A DNA stretch of 59,147 nucleotides from Candidatus Endonucleibacter bathymodioli (GCA_030674915.1 JASXSV010000020.1:1-59147); one strand, 5' to 3'; counted from the stretch's first letter, positions 8,922 through 18,543 are shown. The notes: a model not told the origin generated them from the letters alone. A program made the numbers and translations.

Positions 8922-9306
8922 AGTACTAAGCCAACTGCGCATCGGATAAGTGATATCATGTGCCAAGCATTAGGGTCTAAATAAAGTCATATGAGGATAG
9001 CTGGGGCAGATTTGTGTCGCCGTAGATTGAGGGCGGCAATGTCTCAATCTCTGACCATTTCAATAGCGCTTTCGTATCATTCGGGCTGCGAAGAATTTGA
9101 TGATTTAGATCAATAGTTGATACGAAGAGTTTTGGCTGTGTTGTAAGGAGGTTTTTCACATTAGTATTATACCTGAATATGATCTATTTTGTTGAGTTAT
9201 GCAGAGGTCTCAGTTAGTCATGCATTTTATTTGACCTGTTCCTTGTTCGTGACATTTGTTATCATGGTGAGATTTTCCAAAATAAAATGACTAGGAGACC
9301 TACCTC

Positions 9307-9630
9307 ATGAGTGACATTATTAATGTAACAGACCAGACCTTTGAAGAAGAAGTGCTGAAAGCAGAAACCCCTGTTCTGGTTGACTATTGGGCTGAATGGT
9401 GTGGTCCATGTAAGATGATCTCCCCCGTGCTCGATGAAATCGCTAGGGACTACGACGGCAAGCTGAAAGTTTGTAAATTGAATATCGATGAAAACGAGGA
9501 AACACCACCTAAATATAGTGTGCGTGGTATCCCGGCGCTGATGTTATTTAAGGGTGGGAGTGTGGAGGCTACAAAGGTTGGATCTCTTTCAAAGTCGGAG
9601 TTAACAGCCTTTCTTGACAGTAATATGTGA
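9307..9630 (+). CDS. trxA: Thioredoxin 1
   Basis: A 107-residue cytoplasmic disulfide reductase, the same length as E. coli TrxA and similar throughout. The active site WAEWCGPCK (about 28-36) is intact, as is the cis-proline loop in [10 protein letters not shown] (about 72-81). The C-terminal helix pattern [15 protein letters not shown] is standard. It reduces protein disulfides and is itself reduced by thioredoxin reductase. The ATG is preceded by an aggag ribosome site at normal spacing. In many gammaproteobacteria trxA is followed by rho; here the next 170 bp are featureless and an IS5 relic follows, so that linkage is lost. Confidence 0.95.
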   Translation: MSDIINVTDQTFEEEVLKAETPVLVDYWAEWCGPCKMISPVLDEIARDYDGKLKVCKLNIDENEETPPKYSVRGIPALMLFKGGSVEATKVGSLSKSELTAFLDSNM

Positions 9631-9910
9631 TTTTAACATGACGGTCACGCGTCAGGCGTGCTCTCAATGCTAAGCGGATTTTGGCTTCCATAGATACCAT
9701 TCAGGTGTGTAGGCTTTAGCCAACTAGCTTGGATGCTGGCAGTCAAAATAGACGCGGAGCGTATTCAAATCTGAAGTGGATCACAGTGTAAGATGCTAGG
9801 GAGTCTCTGATTGAATCTCCAAAACTTGGTAAAATAGCATCTATGTGCAAGCCGGTTATCCAAAATAAAACAACAAAGTTTTGCGTCGCTCAGCTACACA
9901 GCCAAAAAAC

Positions 9911-9938
9911 GCAAAACGCAAAACGCAAAACGCAAAAC
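9911..9938 (+). repeat. Heptamer tandem repeat inside IS5 relic
   Basis: Four perfect copies of gcaaaac. They lie in the transposase N-terminal region that reads KKRKT in relatives, so this looks like slippage within a lysine/arginine-rich coding stretch. It is not a CRISPR. Confidence 0.85.
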
Positions 9939-10389
9939 GCGGAAAGAGTTATGTCTTGAGAAAATGGAATCTTGTGTCCCTTGGGTAGCCTTTGAAGCAA
10001 TCATTGAACCACATTATCCGAAAAGTGGACGTCGGGGCAACCTATCGGCCAGACCACTATGCTGCGTATCTATCTCATGCAGCAATGGTTTTAACTATCC
10101 GATCCGATGATGGAAGACGCGTTGTATGAAATTAAATCAATGAGAATATTTGCTAAATTGGAGCTGTGCGAAGATCGGTTACCTGATGAAACAACTATCC
10201 TGAAATTTCGTCACCTATTGGAGTGTAATCAATTGACTGACAAGTTATTTGCTGCGGTCAGTGAGCACTTGAGACTACAAGGCCTTGCACTTTCAAAAGG
10301 CACCATGGTAGATGCCACATTAATAAGCGCTTCGTCCACGACGAAAACGTTGAAGGCAAAGGTGATCCTGAACTGCACCAGACACGTAA

Positions 10390-10500
10390 AGGAAGCTCTG
10401 AACAAGGTTGTTCTCGCACAGGAAGGAATCTATAAGGTATTGATTTTGCTGGATCCACGCCTCCGCGGGGATTACGAAAGTGGCTTTAATCAGAGGCTCC
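10390..10500 (-). mobile_element. R2 MITE copy 2, nested in the IS5 relic
   Basis: Same 110-bp element as at 2349 and 49787, in the opposite orientation. TAA lies on both sides (10387-10389 and 10501-10503). It interrupts the IS5-type transposase between codons corresponding to HQTRK and SQWYFGMK, so it arrived after the IS5 copy. Confidence 0.85.
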
Positions 10501-11169
10501 TAAGGAAGTCAGTGGTACTTTGGCATGAAGATCCATGTCGACATGCAGATGTGAATAGTGGTACTGTCCATACAGTAGGTTACCTCCGCCAATAAAGCGG
10601 ATATTGGAGAACTGCCCGCCTTGTTGAGAGAGGAAGACAAAGTAATCTGGGCTACACCAGCGACACATATAAGCGAGGTGCTCGATGCTTATGATTGCAC
10701 TGGAAAGTCAATGACAAGCGCAAACCAAGAAAAGGCAACCTAAGTAGCAGTCAGCGCAAAGGTAATCGCCAGTAATTAAAAATACGAGCCAGGGTAGAGC
10801 ACCTGTTCCGAATCCTCAAGTGTCAGTTCGGTTACCGTAAAGTTCGTTACCGTGGTTTGGAAAAAAACAGGGTGCAAGTTATGATCCTGATGGCGATGGC
10901 CAATTTATACCTGCAACGTAATGCATTGACGGCATAATTGCGCCCTAAATCCGCCTCGAGAGCGGATAAGTGGGCAAAAACGACAAAATGAATCGAAAGA
11001 CCACGGTGGAATAAGCTCGAAAGCCAGAGAATTTTATCGCAAATCTGACAATCGACGTGCAAACCACTTCAATTAGAGATTCCCTAGCTGACGGAAATAA
11101 TGCCTTTTAGAGTATAAGGTAGCACGACAGCATACTTTATAATCCTACAGCTAAAGATAGTAATAGTAA

Positions 11170-11295
11170 GGTATTCTCATTCTCCTTGAATGCGTGAGGT
11201 TGCGGACTGCTGCCACGCACCATAAGCATCTACGACTATTACGTGTAGGTTTAGGGTGTTTCACACGGTGCTTACGCACACCTTCGGGTTATATC
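11170..11295 (+). repeat. R1 dispersed repeat copy
   Basis: It starts at ggtattctcattctcctt and ends near cttcgggttatatc. Its first hairpin has arms gcgtg (11192-11196) and cacgc (11214-11218), different from the gtgag/ctcac of other copies but still paired. The rest of the 11084-11507 gap shows nothing. Confidence 0.7.
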
Positions 11296-11507
11296 AACAC
11301 CTTCTGACGTTTTGACCTTCTATGCTTCCCGTCCAGAAGATATATTCATCTCATTACACATCTTGATGTTGTCAATAAGGTTTGATGAAGGCTCATGCTA
11401 AAGGATTTAGGGAGTGAACTGGAGGGCACTATCTTATTCTGGTTATCTAATACCTGTGATTTTACGCCCTTGGCGCCTAGATTCTTTCTTCTTGAAGGTA
11501 TAAACAG

Positions 11508-12203
11508 TCAAGAAATTATCGCCTGTAAGGCGGAAGGAGTATATTGAGTGACATCTTTTAGTCCTGCCTCTTTAAACCCTTTTATGCGATAACGACAGCT
11601 ACTACAAGTACCGCAAGCCAGCCCTTGCGGATCAGCTTGGTAGCAAGAAATAGTTAAACTGTAGTCAACATTTAAGCGATAGCCTTTTTTGATAATATCC
11701 GCTTTTGTTAATTCTAATAGAGGTGCCAGAATGTGAAAATGATCACCTTCAACCCCTGCCTTTGTAGCTAGATTAGCCATTTTTTCAAAGGCTTCCAAGA
11801 ACTCAGGTCGACAATCCGGATAGCCAGCATAATCAATATTATTGGCACCAATAAAAATATCCCTTATGCCTAACACTTCAGCCCAACCCAAAGCTAATGA
11901 TAAAAATACAGTGTTGCGGGCAGGAACGTAAGTGATAGGTATGCCGGAGTCTAATTCCTCCGGAATATCAATATCATCTGTTAAGGCAGAGCCACCAATC
12001 TCGTTTAAGTTTAATGTTAATACTTTATGTTCTTTTGCTCCATGGGCTTTCGCGATACGTTGTGCTGCTATTAGTTCAGAGCGATGACGCTGACCGTAAT
12101 CAATGCTAATGGTATAGCATTCATATTCCTGATCACGGGCAATAGCCAAGCAAGTGGCTGAGTCCAAACCGCCAGATAGCAGAATGACTGCTTTTTTATG
12201 CAT
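11508..12203 (-). CDS. queC: 7-cyano-7-deazaguanine synthase QueC
   Basis: A 231-residue enzyme that converts 7-carboxy-7-deazaguanine to preQ0 with ATP and ammonia, for queuosine in tRNA. The PP-loop SGGLDSATC (about 10-18) is near the start. [19 protein letters not shown] is the conserved substrate segment. The zinc site is the C-terminal cysteine cluster [17 protein letters not shown]. Length and order are normal. It lies at the end of the ruv-tol-que block, 300 bp downstream of queE, and the spacing suggests a separate promoter. The 300-bp gap holds no repeat that I recognise and no clear preQ1 riboswitch. Confidence 0.96.
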   Translation of the reverse strand: MHKKAVILLSGGLDSATCLAIARDQEYECYTISIDYGQRHRSELIAAQRIAKAHGAKEHKVLTLNLNEIGGSALTDDIDIPEELDSGIPITYVPARNTVFLSLALGWAEVLGIRDIFIGANNIDYAGYPDCRPEFLEAFEKMANLATKAGVEGDHFHILAPLLELTKADIIKKGYRLNVDYSLTISCYQADPQGLACGTCSSCRYRIKGFKEAGLKDVTQYTPSALQAIIS

Positions 12204-12502
12204 TACTTTTGTCTCGCTTTTGGTAACCTGTACCCAATGTTATTAGTTATATTTAGATCTTTGCACGCACCGTAAGTTTGTTCGTTAGTGAAGCAAAAAT
12301 GCACGGAAAGAGATAGTTTATGCTTATAAATTATCGAATGAGTACGTTTTAACTAAGCCAACTGGCAAAAGAATAATAGTGCAAAGGTCTCATCTGAAAG
12401 TAATTGAAAATGCCTGTAGTCGCCAAGGAAGTAAAGCTATTATTTATACATACTAAATACGAAGGGTGTATGTGTAATAAAAAGGTATTTTGAGTATGGG
12501 TA

Positions 12503-13147
12503 TCAGACTCCTTTTTTATCTCCCCAAATAAAACGATGCAACTGTATCTGGAAACGAACTTTTAAACGATCATCCAGAATCCATTGTACTAATTGACTGG
12601 GAGCCATTTGATCTGCTACCGGTGAAAACAATACGTCTGACACTCGCTCTTCTAATCGATACTCAATCATCTTTGATCTGGACCACTCGTAATCTAAGCG
12701 ATTAGCAATAACAAATTTAATCTGGTCTTTCTTATCAAGATACTGAATATTGCTGTATAGGTTGCGACTTACCTCTCCGGAACCAGGAGCTTTTAAATCC
12801 ATAACTTTTACCACCCGGGAATCTATTCTAGACAGATCAAGTGCACCACTGGTTTCAAGGGATGTCTCATACCCTTGATCAACAAGGTTTTTTAACAAAT
12901 GTATACAATTAGGCTGGGCTAGAGGCTCGCCACCACTAACGGTTACATAGTGAGATCCATATTGTCTAACCTCCGCTTCAACCGCTTCAAGGGTCATTTT
13001 TTCCCCGCCATGGAAGGCGTATTCCGTATCACACCAAACACATCGTAGCGGGCATCCGGTTAGGCGCACAAAGACTGTAGGTAATCCGGTTGTTCGGGTT
13101 TCACCCTGTATGGAGTAAAAAACTTCAGTAATTCTGAGGGTATCCAA
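12503..13147 (-). CDS. queE: 7-carboxy-7-deazaguanine synthase QueE (radical SAM)
   Basis: A 214-residue radical SAM enzyme that contracts the ring of 6-carboxytetrahydropterin, the step before QueC. The iron-sulfur cluster motif is C-P-L-R-C-V-W-C at about residues 32-39, preceded by SIQGE and FVRLTG. The SAM-binding VTVSGGEPLAQ follows at about 69-79. It matches the short proteobacterial QueE type that lies next to cpoB. The upstream gap to cpoB (13148-13608) holds two R1 repeats, so cotranscription with the tol genes is uncertain. Confidence 0.94.
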   Translation of the reverse strand: MDTLRITEVFYSIQGETRTTGLPTVFVRLTGCPLRCVWCDTEYAFHGGEKMTLEAVEAEVRQYGSHYVTVSGGEPLAQPNCIHLLKNLVDQGYETSLETSGALDLSRIDSRVVKVMDLKAPGSGEVSRNLYSNIQYLDKKDQIKFVIANRLDYEWSRSKMIEYRLEERVSDVLFSPVADQMAPSQLVQWILDDRLKVRFQIQLHRFIWGDKKGV

Positions 13148-13199
13148 TGTTATTTGATCCAGAATTTGTTGAGGAACTCAACACAATATATACTAATTT

Positions 13200-13312
13200 T
13201 CATTGATGGTGAGAGGTTGCTGGTTCTCACTCCCTTACTTAGTCACCTACTACGTGTGGTCTCATGAGGCTTGGCTTGTTGGTAGCCACTTACGCCTGCA
13301 AGGGGAATGTGT
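13200..13312 (+). repeat. R1 dispersed repeat copy
   Basis: It shows a perfect first hairpin, gtgaga (13209-13214) pairing with tctcac (13225-13230), then cacctactacgtgtgg and a cttacgcctgcaa block near the right end. Confidence 0.75.
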
Positions 13313-13404
13313 TTAGTAGTGAGTAAGGTTAACGTAATGACGTTACTTTTTTATATTTTGTAAGAGTTTTCCAGAGATAATGCCGAGGGTAATGTAAGGG
13401 AATG

Positions 13405-13515
13405 CCTGTGCCAATTTCTCTTGAAAGTTATGGGTTGTTGGCTGTTCTCAATACCTAAATCACCTATTATGCGTAGGTGATTGGTGGCTTGATTGTTTGT
13501 CCTACCCATGATTTT
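13405..13515 (+). repeat. R1 dispersed repeat copy
   Basis: It lies only about 90 bp from the previous copy. The second hairpin is cacctattatgcgtaggtg (13461-13479), with six perfectly paired bases. Close downstream, ttttgca is repeated three times (13559-13579). Confidence 0.75.
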
Positions 13516-13608
13516 AATGACCGCAGGTAGAGGTAAGATTGAGGCCTCGTTATAGTTTTTTTGCATTTTGCATTTTGCATGGGGCAGATGCTACGTGGAC
13601 ATGATGGT

Positions 13609-14481
13609 TCAGGCATCACGTAAACGTTGTAGGTAGTTATCGGATAATTTTGCAGCCGTGCTATCAGGGTATTTGCGGATCACGGTCTCAAAGTAATTTT
13701 TAGCCTGCTGTTTGTCGCCCATAAGGTCTAGTAAGTGTCCTAGCTTATAAGTAGCGTCAGGCACTTTTGAACTACCAGGATGATTCTTTAGCACTGAAAG
13801 GAAAGAATTCTTAGCATCAGGATATGACCCCTGAGCCATTTCAACCTCACCCAACCAGTACTGTGCGTTATCAGCAAAGTTACCTGTTGGGAAGTCAGCC
13901 ATTTGCTGTATTAATATTTTTTTAGCATCATCAAACTGTTTGTCGTGAATCAATTTTAAAGCTTTTTTATAGGTGGCATCTTCGCTCGTCTTCCCAGCAC
14001 TCTCTCTTGACGGAACAGGCTTGTTATTGTCCGTCATTGTTGGTTTGTTAAGAAAGTCTGATAGGCGAGTAATGCGCTTGTCAAGGTCGAGATAGCGATC
14101 TCTGCCGTCCTGTTTCACCTGTTGAATAAGATGAGCCTGCTCTTCTAACTGTCCACGGAGCAACATTGTTTCCTGGCTTAGTTGTTCCAGTATGCCCAGA
14201 AAGTAAGCAGTTCCTCCGTCAGTAGAAGTATTGTTACTTGTTTGATCGCCTCTTTTACTAACAAAAGCTGCTATCTCATGTGAAGGACTTGGAGACAAAG
14301 ACGTGTTCTTATTAATGGTGGTGATTTCGGGCTCTGACACGAAAACGTCCGCAAGGGCAGAGACCTCAGCAATAATAAAGGTAGAGGCTAGTAACGTTAA
14401 CAACCTGCTCTTTCTGAGCATACAAGAACAAATTATTGCACTGCATCCTTGCAATTTTTTTATTGATAACTTAGCAGTCAT
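13609..14481 (-). CDS. cpoB: Cell division coordinator CpoB (YbgF), Tol-Pal associated
   Basis: A periplasmic protein that links peptidoglycan synthesis with outer-membrane constriction through TolA and PBP1B. The longest frame has 290 residues. A signal peptide runs to about residue 44 (LLTLLASTFIIAEVSALA then DVFV). A coiled coil follows at about 85-125 (ILEQLSQETMLLRGQLEEQ...). The C-terminal TPR region (about 170-288) has the standard ATYKKALKLI, FADNAQYWLGE and VPDATYKLGHLLD blocks. An internal ATG at codon 21 would shorten the leader to a normal signal peptide and may be the true start; no strong ribosome site distinguishes them. It lies 30 bp downstream of pal, as in other gammaproteobacteria. 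Confidence 0.93.
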   Translation of the reverse strand: MTAKLSIKKLQGCSAIICSCMLRKSRLLTLLASTFIIAEVSALADVFVSEPEITTINKNTSLSPSPSHEIAAFVSKRGDQTSNNTSTDGGTAYFLGILEQLSQETMLLRGQLEEQAHLIQQVKQDGRDRYLDLDKRITRLSDFLNKPTMTDNNKPVPSRESAGKTSEDATYKKALKLIHDKQFDDAKKILIQQMADFPTGNFADNAQYWLGEVEMAQGSYPDAKNSFLSVLKNHPGSSKVPDATYKLGHLLDLMGDKQQAKNYFETVIRKYPDSTAAKLSDNYLQRLRDA

Positions 14482-14510
14482 TCTATTTCAGTCCGTTTTT
14501 TAGTCCGCAG

Positions 14511-15089
14511 CTATTCTTGTATGACAATTACTGCGCGACGGTTTTTAGACCAGCTAATAGCATCGTGAGATGTATCCAGAGGCTTTTCAAATCCAAAGCT
14601 GATAACTTCTATTCTCTCAAGAGCAACGCCTTTAGAGATAAGGTAGTTTTTTACTACGTTAGCACGGCGTTCTCCCAGAGCAAGGTTGTATGTTCTCGTG
14701 CCTCGCTCATCGGTATGACCCTCAATAGTAAGGTTTCTTTTTAAGCCTTCACTAGACTTTAAATAGGCGGCGTGCACATCTAAAGCAGTGTAATCGCTAA
14801 CGCTCAACTCAGAGCTGTCATAACCAAATTTATACACATGTTGGTCCAACATTTCTTCAATCTGTTCAGGAGATGCATTAATAACACCACTGTCGATCAC
14901 AGCTTGTACCGAGGGATCCTGTACCGGCGTTATTTCAACAGCGGCGTTTGTGCCGTGAGTATAGTTGTTGTTGCTGTTACCCCTAACGTCTTCGTCATCA
15001 GCGGTTTGCTTGTTGGATGAAGCACATCCAGCTAACCAGATAGCCGTTACGGCGACTGCTGTCACCTTGAGAAATGTAGCGCCTTGCAT
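14511..15089 (-). CDS. pal: Peptidoglycan-associated lipoprotein Pal
   Basis: An outer-membrane lipoprotein that binds peptidoglycan and TolB. The start at 15089 gives 192 residues and has a ggag ribosome site six bases before it; the longest frame begins four codons earlier. The lipobox is WLAGC near residue 22, followed by an acidic/asparagine linker. The OmpA-like domain (about 80-190) has FGYDSSELS, IEGHTDERGTRTYNLALGERRA and SFGFEKP, with the diaminopimelate-binding arginine region intact. Normally pal follows tolB within tens of bases; here 1.1 kb of non-coding DNA lies between them, so pal and cpoB probably have their own promoter. Confidence 0.95.
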   Translation of the reverse strand: MQGATFLKVTAVAVTAIWLAGCASSNKQTADDEDVRGNSNNNYTHGTNAAVEITPVQDPSVQAVIDSGVINASPEQIEEMLDQHVYKFGYDSSELSVSDYTALDVHAAYLKSSEGLKRNLTIEGHTDERGTRTYNLALGERRANVVKNYLISKGVALERIEVISFGFEKPLDTSHDAISWSKNRRAVIVIQE

Positions 15090-16000
15090 ATTAATCTCCA
15101 CTAGTTATCACTAATAATACATTTGTGTTCACAGAACACTACCAGAATTGATTGGTATTGACTAGCGTAGCCGTTGATTTAATAGCTACCAAAATCAACT
15201 AGATACCACTTCAAGTACAATTTAACAAATTTTGCCTCTATTAATGCCCATTATATTTAAACATATAGGTCAATTGCTATCACCTACTTTCCCTAAATTA
15301 ATAAAATTTAGTTGACTTGTCGCGGACCCACATATCAATGGTAAAGAGTATGTGCGTGGCAAGCCAAGCAAAATATACGTAATGTTATGATAAGCTAGAA
15401 GAATGGGTTACACGTCAATATTGCCTAGTAACGCTAATTTATTACTAGCATCACGATCACGGCTGCTGAAAAGTAGATGAGATAAAAACAAGCAAACATC
15501 CCAAGCCAATATAAACGCCAACTATACAGTAAAATATCTTTCTGACAAAACTAAAGGACTTTTGCAAAAAAGAAAAATACATAAAAGCAAACAGGGCATC
15601 AAATTTGCCATCATTATTTTTGGCTCTATGCATGGTGTCTTATACCAACCTTCATTGATAAGATGCAGGCAGGCGGCAATCAGTTAACCCTTAAAATATA
15701 CGAACATCAAAAGAAAAACCCCAAGAGACTACCTGTTTTTGGCTAATAATCATGACAATATACCATCCGCAGTCAGCTTATCAATTTTACCCAAAAACCT
15801 TTATTTATACGTCTCACGACATTTATTATAGCATCTACAGTTAGTAGCAGATAACTGCTATTCTACATTCAATCTAGTCAGTATCAGATAAAGTTATACT
15901 CTTATAAACAAGTGTTTATTCGTTATTTTTCAGGAACAAAAAATACCGTCTAACTAGACAGGTGCTGTAATGTAAGCTACAATATTCTTCCATTGCATTA

Positions 16001-16055
16001 GGGAATTTCTGATTGAACATCCAAAACTTGGTAAAATAGCATCGCTATGGGCAAG
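16001..16055 (+). mobile_element. Solitary IS5-type left end
   Basis: The segment ggaatttctgattgaa continues through caaaacttggtaaaatagca to ctatgggcaagct. It is nearly identical to the left end of the IS5 relic at 9800, and is preceded by ttag, a YTAR-type target. No transposase follows, so this is a terminal remnant. Confidence 0.8.
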
Positions 16056-16085
16056 CTTGTATCTTTAACTTATTTTCAGAGCTCA

Positions 16086-16225
16086 AATTACACCTACTGC
16101 CTTTTGAAAGTGTGGGTTTGTTGTTGTTGGCTATGCGCGCTTATTCTAATCACCTAGCAATGGTGGTATCGTGGAACTTCTCTCAGTTGTACCCAGTACA
16201 CCTTAAATGGGAGATGGTATAAATT
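16086..16225 (+). repeat. Weak R1 dispersed repeat copy
   Basis: The segments ccttttgaaagtgtgggtttgttgttg, then taatcacctagcaatggtgg and a final agatggtataaat follow the family order, but it is diverged. Confidence 0.45.
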
Positions 16226-16251
16226 GTAAGCCTGGGTGGGGTGCATGCCAT

Positions 16252-17733
16252 TCATTTTTTAAAATTAATACTGGGGCCCCATACGGGCTCGCGAACATCA
16301 CCTGATGCTGAAGGTAGACTGTACCTTACCATGCCGTCAACAGAAACAATACGCAGCTCACCATAAGTTTTACCTTGAGTAGAGTAAATTAACCTACGTC
16401 CGCCTGGTGCAATGCTTGGAGAATCTTCCAAGGCTGATGAAGTTAACCGTCTAATACGACCGGTGGCAAGATCTTGGATAATAATATTGAAATTAACTGA
16501 CTGCTTGCCTTTATGTATTATCGCTAGAGACTTTCCGTCGGGAAAAACCTTGGCACGGGCATTAAACTGGCCATGAAAAGTTAATCGTTTTGACTCACCT
16601 TTTGCTAAAGTCAGTCCGCCAGGCCTAGACTCAATATGAAGTTGGTATATCTGGGCGCTGCCTCCTCGGTTCGAAGTGAAAATAATGCTGTTTCCATCAG
16701 GCATCCAGTCGGGCTCAGTATCAATCGAAAAGTGCGAAGTAATCTGGCTTAGCTTGTTACTGGGCATATCCAGTATATAAATGTCAGGACTACCATTTTT
16801 GGACAAAACAAACGCAATTTTTTTACCATCTGGTGACCATGCAGGTGAGCTATTTAATCCTTTATATGCAGTGATCTGTTTTCTTTTGCCTGTTGTTAGC
16901 TCCTGTATAAAGATAGAAGATCGTCCAGTTTCAAAAGATACATAGGCGACACTGGATCCGTCAGGTGACCAGCAGGGAGACATTATTGGTTCTCTGGATT
17001 TAAAGATTGTAAGCACTCTCTTGCCATCAGCATCAGCATACTTGAGTGAGTAGTCGTAGACTGGTGGAACGATAGTTTCCTTTTTCCTGCGTACTCTTTT
17101 TTTGGCTGGAGTAACTATTTCTGCTGAGATGTATAAAATTCGAGTAGAAAAGTCACCTTTAATGCCTGTCATTTTTTCATAAACAATATCACTAACATGA
17201 TGTGCCAAAGCGCGTAGTTGATTTTCTTCGCCCATAACCTGGCCACTGGAAATACTCTTTTGTCGGACAATATCAAATAACTGGTAATAGATCTTATAAG
17301 TATCTAGGGCCCTTTCAACACGACCAGTGACGAGATAGGCTGCGCCCAATACTTTCCAGTCGCGATAGTACACCTCGGACTGTGTATTGGGGAAACTCAA
17401 CATGTTGTTCCGTGGGAGCGCCTCAAATAGACCGCTTAGAGTTAAATCATTATCAACAATGCTCGCCATGTCTTCAGGTAAAATGGTGTTACCTGTCCAG
17501 CCGAAAGGTGATACAGCAATGGTGGTTAATTTATCATTACCATGAGTGACGTTCAGCACCAAATCGGCTTGTGCCAAACCAATAAAAGAGACGATGGTAA
17601 GTAATAAGACCCATCTTATCCATGAAGGCAGAGCCGCTGGCAACATCTCGTCTGCAGGGAGCGTCGGTAGGCTACCGGTGCAGGTGTCTGAGATGGTAGA
17701 AGCGGTATGCTCCTGCTTATGGCTGGTTATCAT
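16252..17733 (-). CDS. tolB: Tol-Pal system beta-propeller protein TolB
   Basis: A periplasmic protein linking Pal in the outer membrane to TolA. The D1 domain (about 58-200) starts LVLNVTHGNDKLTTIAVSPF. The six-bladed propeller follows with repeated blades such as EPIMSPCWSPDGSSVAYVSF, NSSPAWSPDGKKIAFVLS and DTEPDWMPDGNSIIFTSN. The start overlaps the tolA stop (ATGA), showing tight coupling. The 493-residue frame is about 60 longer than E. coli TolB because roughly 37 polar residues precede the hydrophobic signal segment WVLLLTIVSFIGLAQA. A second ATG at codon 30 would give a normal signal peptide but lacks the ATGA overlap. Confidence 0.95.
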   Translation of the reverse strand: MITSHKQEHTASTISDTCTGSLPTLPADEMLPAALPSWIRWVLLLTIVSFIGLAQADLVLNVTHGNDKLTTIAVSPFGWTGNTILPEDMASIVDNDLTLSGLFEALPRNNMLSFPNTQSEVYYRDWKVLGAAYLVTGRVERALDTYKIYYQLFDIVRQKSISSGQVMGEENQLRALAHHVSDIVYEKMTGIKGDFSTRILYISAEIVTPAKKRVRRKKETIVPPVYDYSLKYADADGKRVLTIFKSREPIMSPCWSPDGSSVAYVSFETGRSSIFIQELTTGKRKQITAYKGLNSSPAWSPDGKKIAFVLSKNGSPDIYILDMPSNKLSQITSHFSIDTEPDWMPDGNSIIFTSNRGGSAQIYQLHIESRPGGLTLAKGESKRLTFHGQFNARAKVFPDGKSLAIIHKGKQSVNFNIIIQDLATGRIRRLTSSALEDSPSIAPGGRRLIYSTQGKTYGELRIVSVDGMVRYSLPSASGDVREPVWGPSINFKK

Positions 17734-18542
17734 TTCATCAGGTCCTCTGGACTAAATTTAAATGTAAAACGCCTGAAGTACTTTTCAAAAATTCTCGGAT
17801 CAAGCTGCTTTAGCTCGGTAATAGGAGTGCCTAGCTTTATAGCCTGGATTGCTGAACGATCAAATGCGTCGTTACCACTTCTGTTAATTATTTTAAAGCC
17901 TTGCAAGTCCCCAAAAGGAGAAAGATGTATTTCTAAAACAGTCACCATGTTATTAAGAGCACTGGCAGGGCGATTCCAATGAAGAGACATCCTAGTGATT
18001 AGAAGGTTGCTGTAATATGCTATTTCTAACTCATCTTTTTCTACCTGTTCCTGCGCCGCTTGCTCCTGCTCTTGCTGAGTCTGTTCTTCAGCTATCTTCA
18101 TCATAAATTCTTCTAGTTCTTTTTGACGCTTGGCAGCTTGTTGCTTCTCCAACTCCTGACTTTTCTTCTGGGCTTCTATCTTCTCTTTTGCTTCTGCCTC
18201 TTGCTGCTTCCTTTTCAGATCTATTTGTTTTTTTTGCTCAGCTGTTTTTTTGCGAGCCAAGGCTTGCTCTTTTTTTCTCTGCACATTGAGCTCTTTAGCC
18301 TTATGTGTCTCTGCGGCTTTTATGCGATCACGCTCGATAGTCTTTGATGCTGATGGTTTTAGTTGTTTCGCTTCAATTAATCTGGCCGTCAGGTGTAATG
18401 GAACTATATATTTCACAGGAGTTGGAGGCAAACTGACTACAAGTAAGCCAAATATACCTCCATGAATGATCATAGAAATAGCAATGGCTATGCCGTAATC
18501 TTTATGTAATTTCAAGCGAAACTTATCAAAAATAGTCTTCAT
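17730..18542 (-). CDS. tolA: Cell envelope integrity protein TolA
   Basis: An inner-membrane protein of the Tol-Pal energy-transducing complex. I place the start at 18542, one base after the tolR stop (TGA a ATG), giving 271 residues; the longest frame would overlap tolR by 59 bp. The membrane segment is IAIAISMIIHGGIFGLLVVS. Residues about 70-180 form a long helical rod rich in K, E, A and Q. The C-terminal domain (about 185-270) carries SLHWNRPASALNNMVTVLEIHLSPFGDLQGFKI and AFDRSAIQAI, typical for binding Pal/TolB. The rod is shorter than in E. coli (421 residues in total). It is part of the tolQRAB unit. Confidence 0.94.
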   Translation of the reverse strand: MKTIFDKFRLKLHKDYGIAIAISMIIHGGIFGLLVVSLPPTPVKYIVPLHLTARLIEAKQLKPSASKTIERDRIKAAETHKAKELNVQRKKEQALARKKTAEQKKQIDLKRKQQEAEAKEKIEAQKKSQELEKQQAAKRQKELEEFMMKIAEEQTQQEQEQAAQEQVEKDELEIAYYSNLLITRMSLHWNRPASALNNMVTVLEIHLSPFGDLQGFKIINRSGNDAFDRSAIQAIKLGTPITELKQLDPRIFEKYFRRFTFKFSPEDLMK

Positions 18543-18543
18543 T

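Larger units (their letters stand above)
8233..9306. other. Gap with IS30 relic and R1 repeat
   Basis: No gene is supported. It contains an IS30 fragment (8455-8660, minus) and a reverse R1 repeat (8813-8921); the rest shows nothing recognisable. The last 30 bases lead to trxA with an aggag ribosome site. Confidence 0.5.
9800..11083 (+). mobile_element. IS5-type element, defective, with CTAG target duplication
   Basis: The left end ggagtctctgattgaa and the right end (inverted ggaatctctaattgaa) are flanked by ctag at 9796-9799 and 11084-11087, as expected for IS5-type transposition. Inside, a transposase like E. coli InsH can be followed. RKELCLEKMES, VPW and IIEPHYPKSGRR occur near 9940-10035. 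AMEDALYEI, SMRIFAKLEL, KFRHLLE and KGTMVDATLISASS (first catalytic D) occur near 10105-10340. The frame is broken by the R2 MITE at 10390 just after the HQTRK codons, and again later by stops. An open frame of 162 codons (10107-10595) is only part of this relic plus MITE. Confidence 0.88.
15090..16251. other. 1.1-kb non-coding insertion between tolB and pal
   Basis: No open frame or recognisable gene relic is present. The 15100-15960 part is AT-rich and featureless to me. At 16001-16055 lies an isolated IS5-type left end, and at 16086-16225 a weak R1 repeat. The promoter for pal-cpoB should be in the pal-proximal part. Confidence 0.6.

Noticed and set aside
9908..9940. Heptamer array as a small CRISPR
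   Set aside because: Units are directly adjacent without spacers and lie in a transposase relic. I saw no CRISPR array anywhere in the window.
10107..10595. 162-codon open frame as a functional gene
   Set aside because: It is the middle of an IS5-type transposase fused by chance to R2 MITE sequence; the catalytic region is incomplete.
18123..18465. Plus-strand open frames opposite tolA
   Set aside because: They are mirror frames of the repetitive K/E/A/Q-rich TolA rod and have no features of their own.
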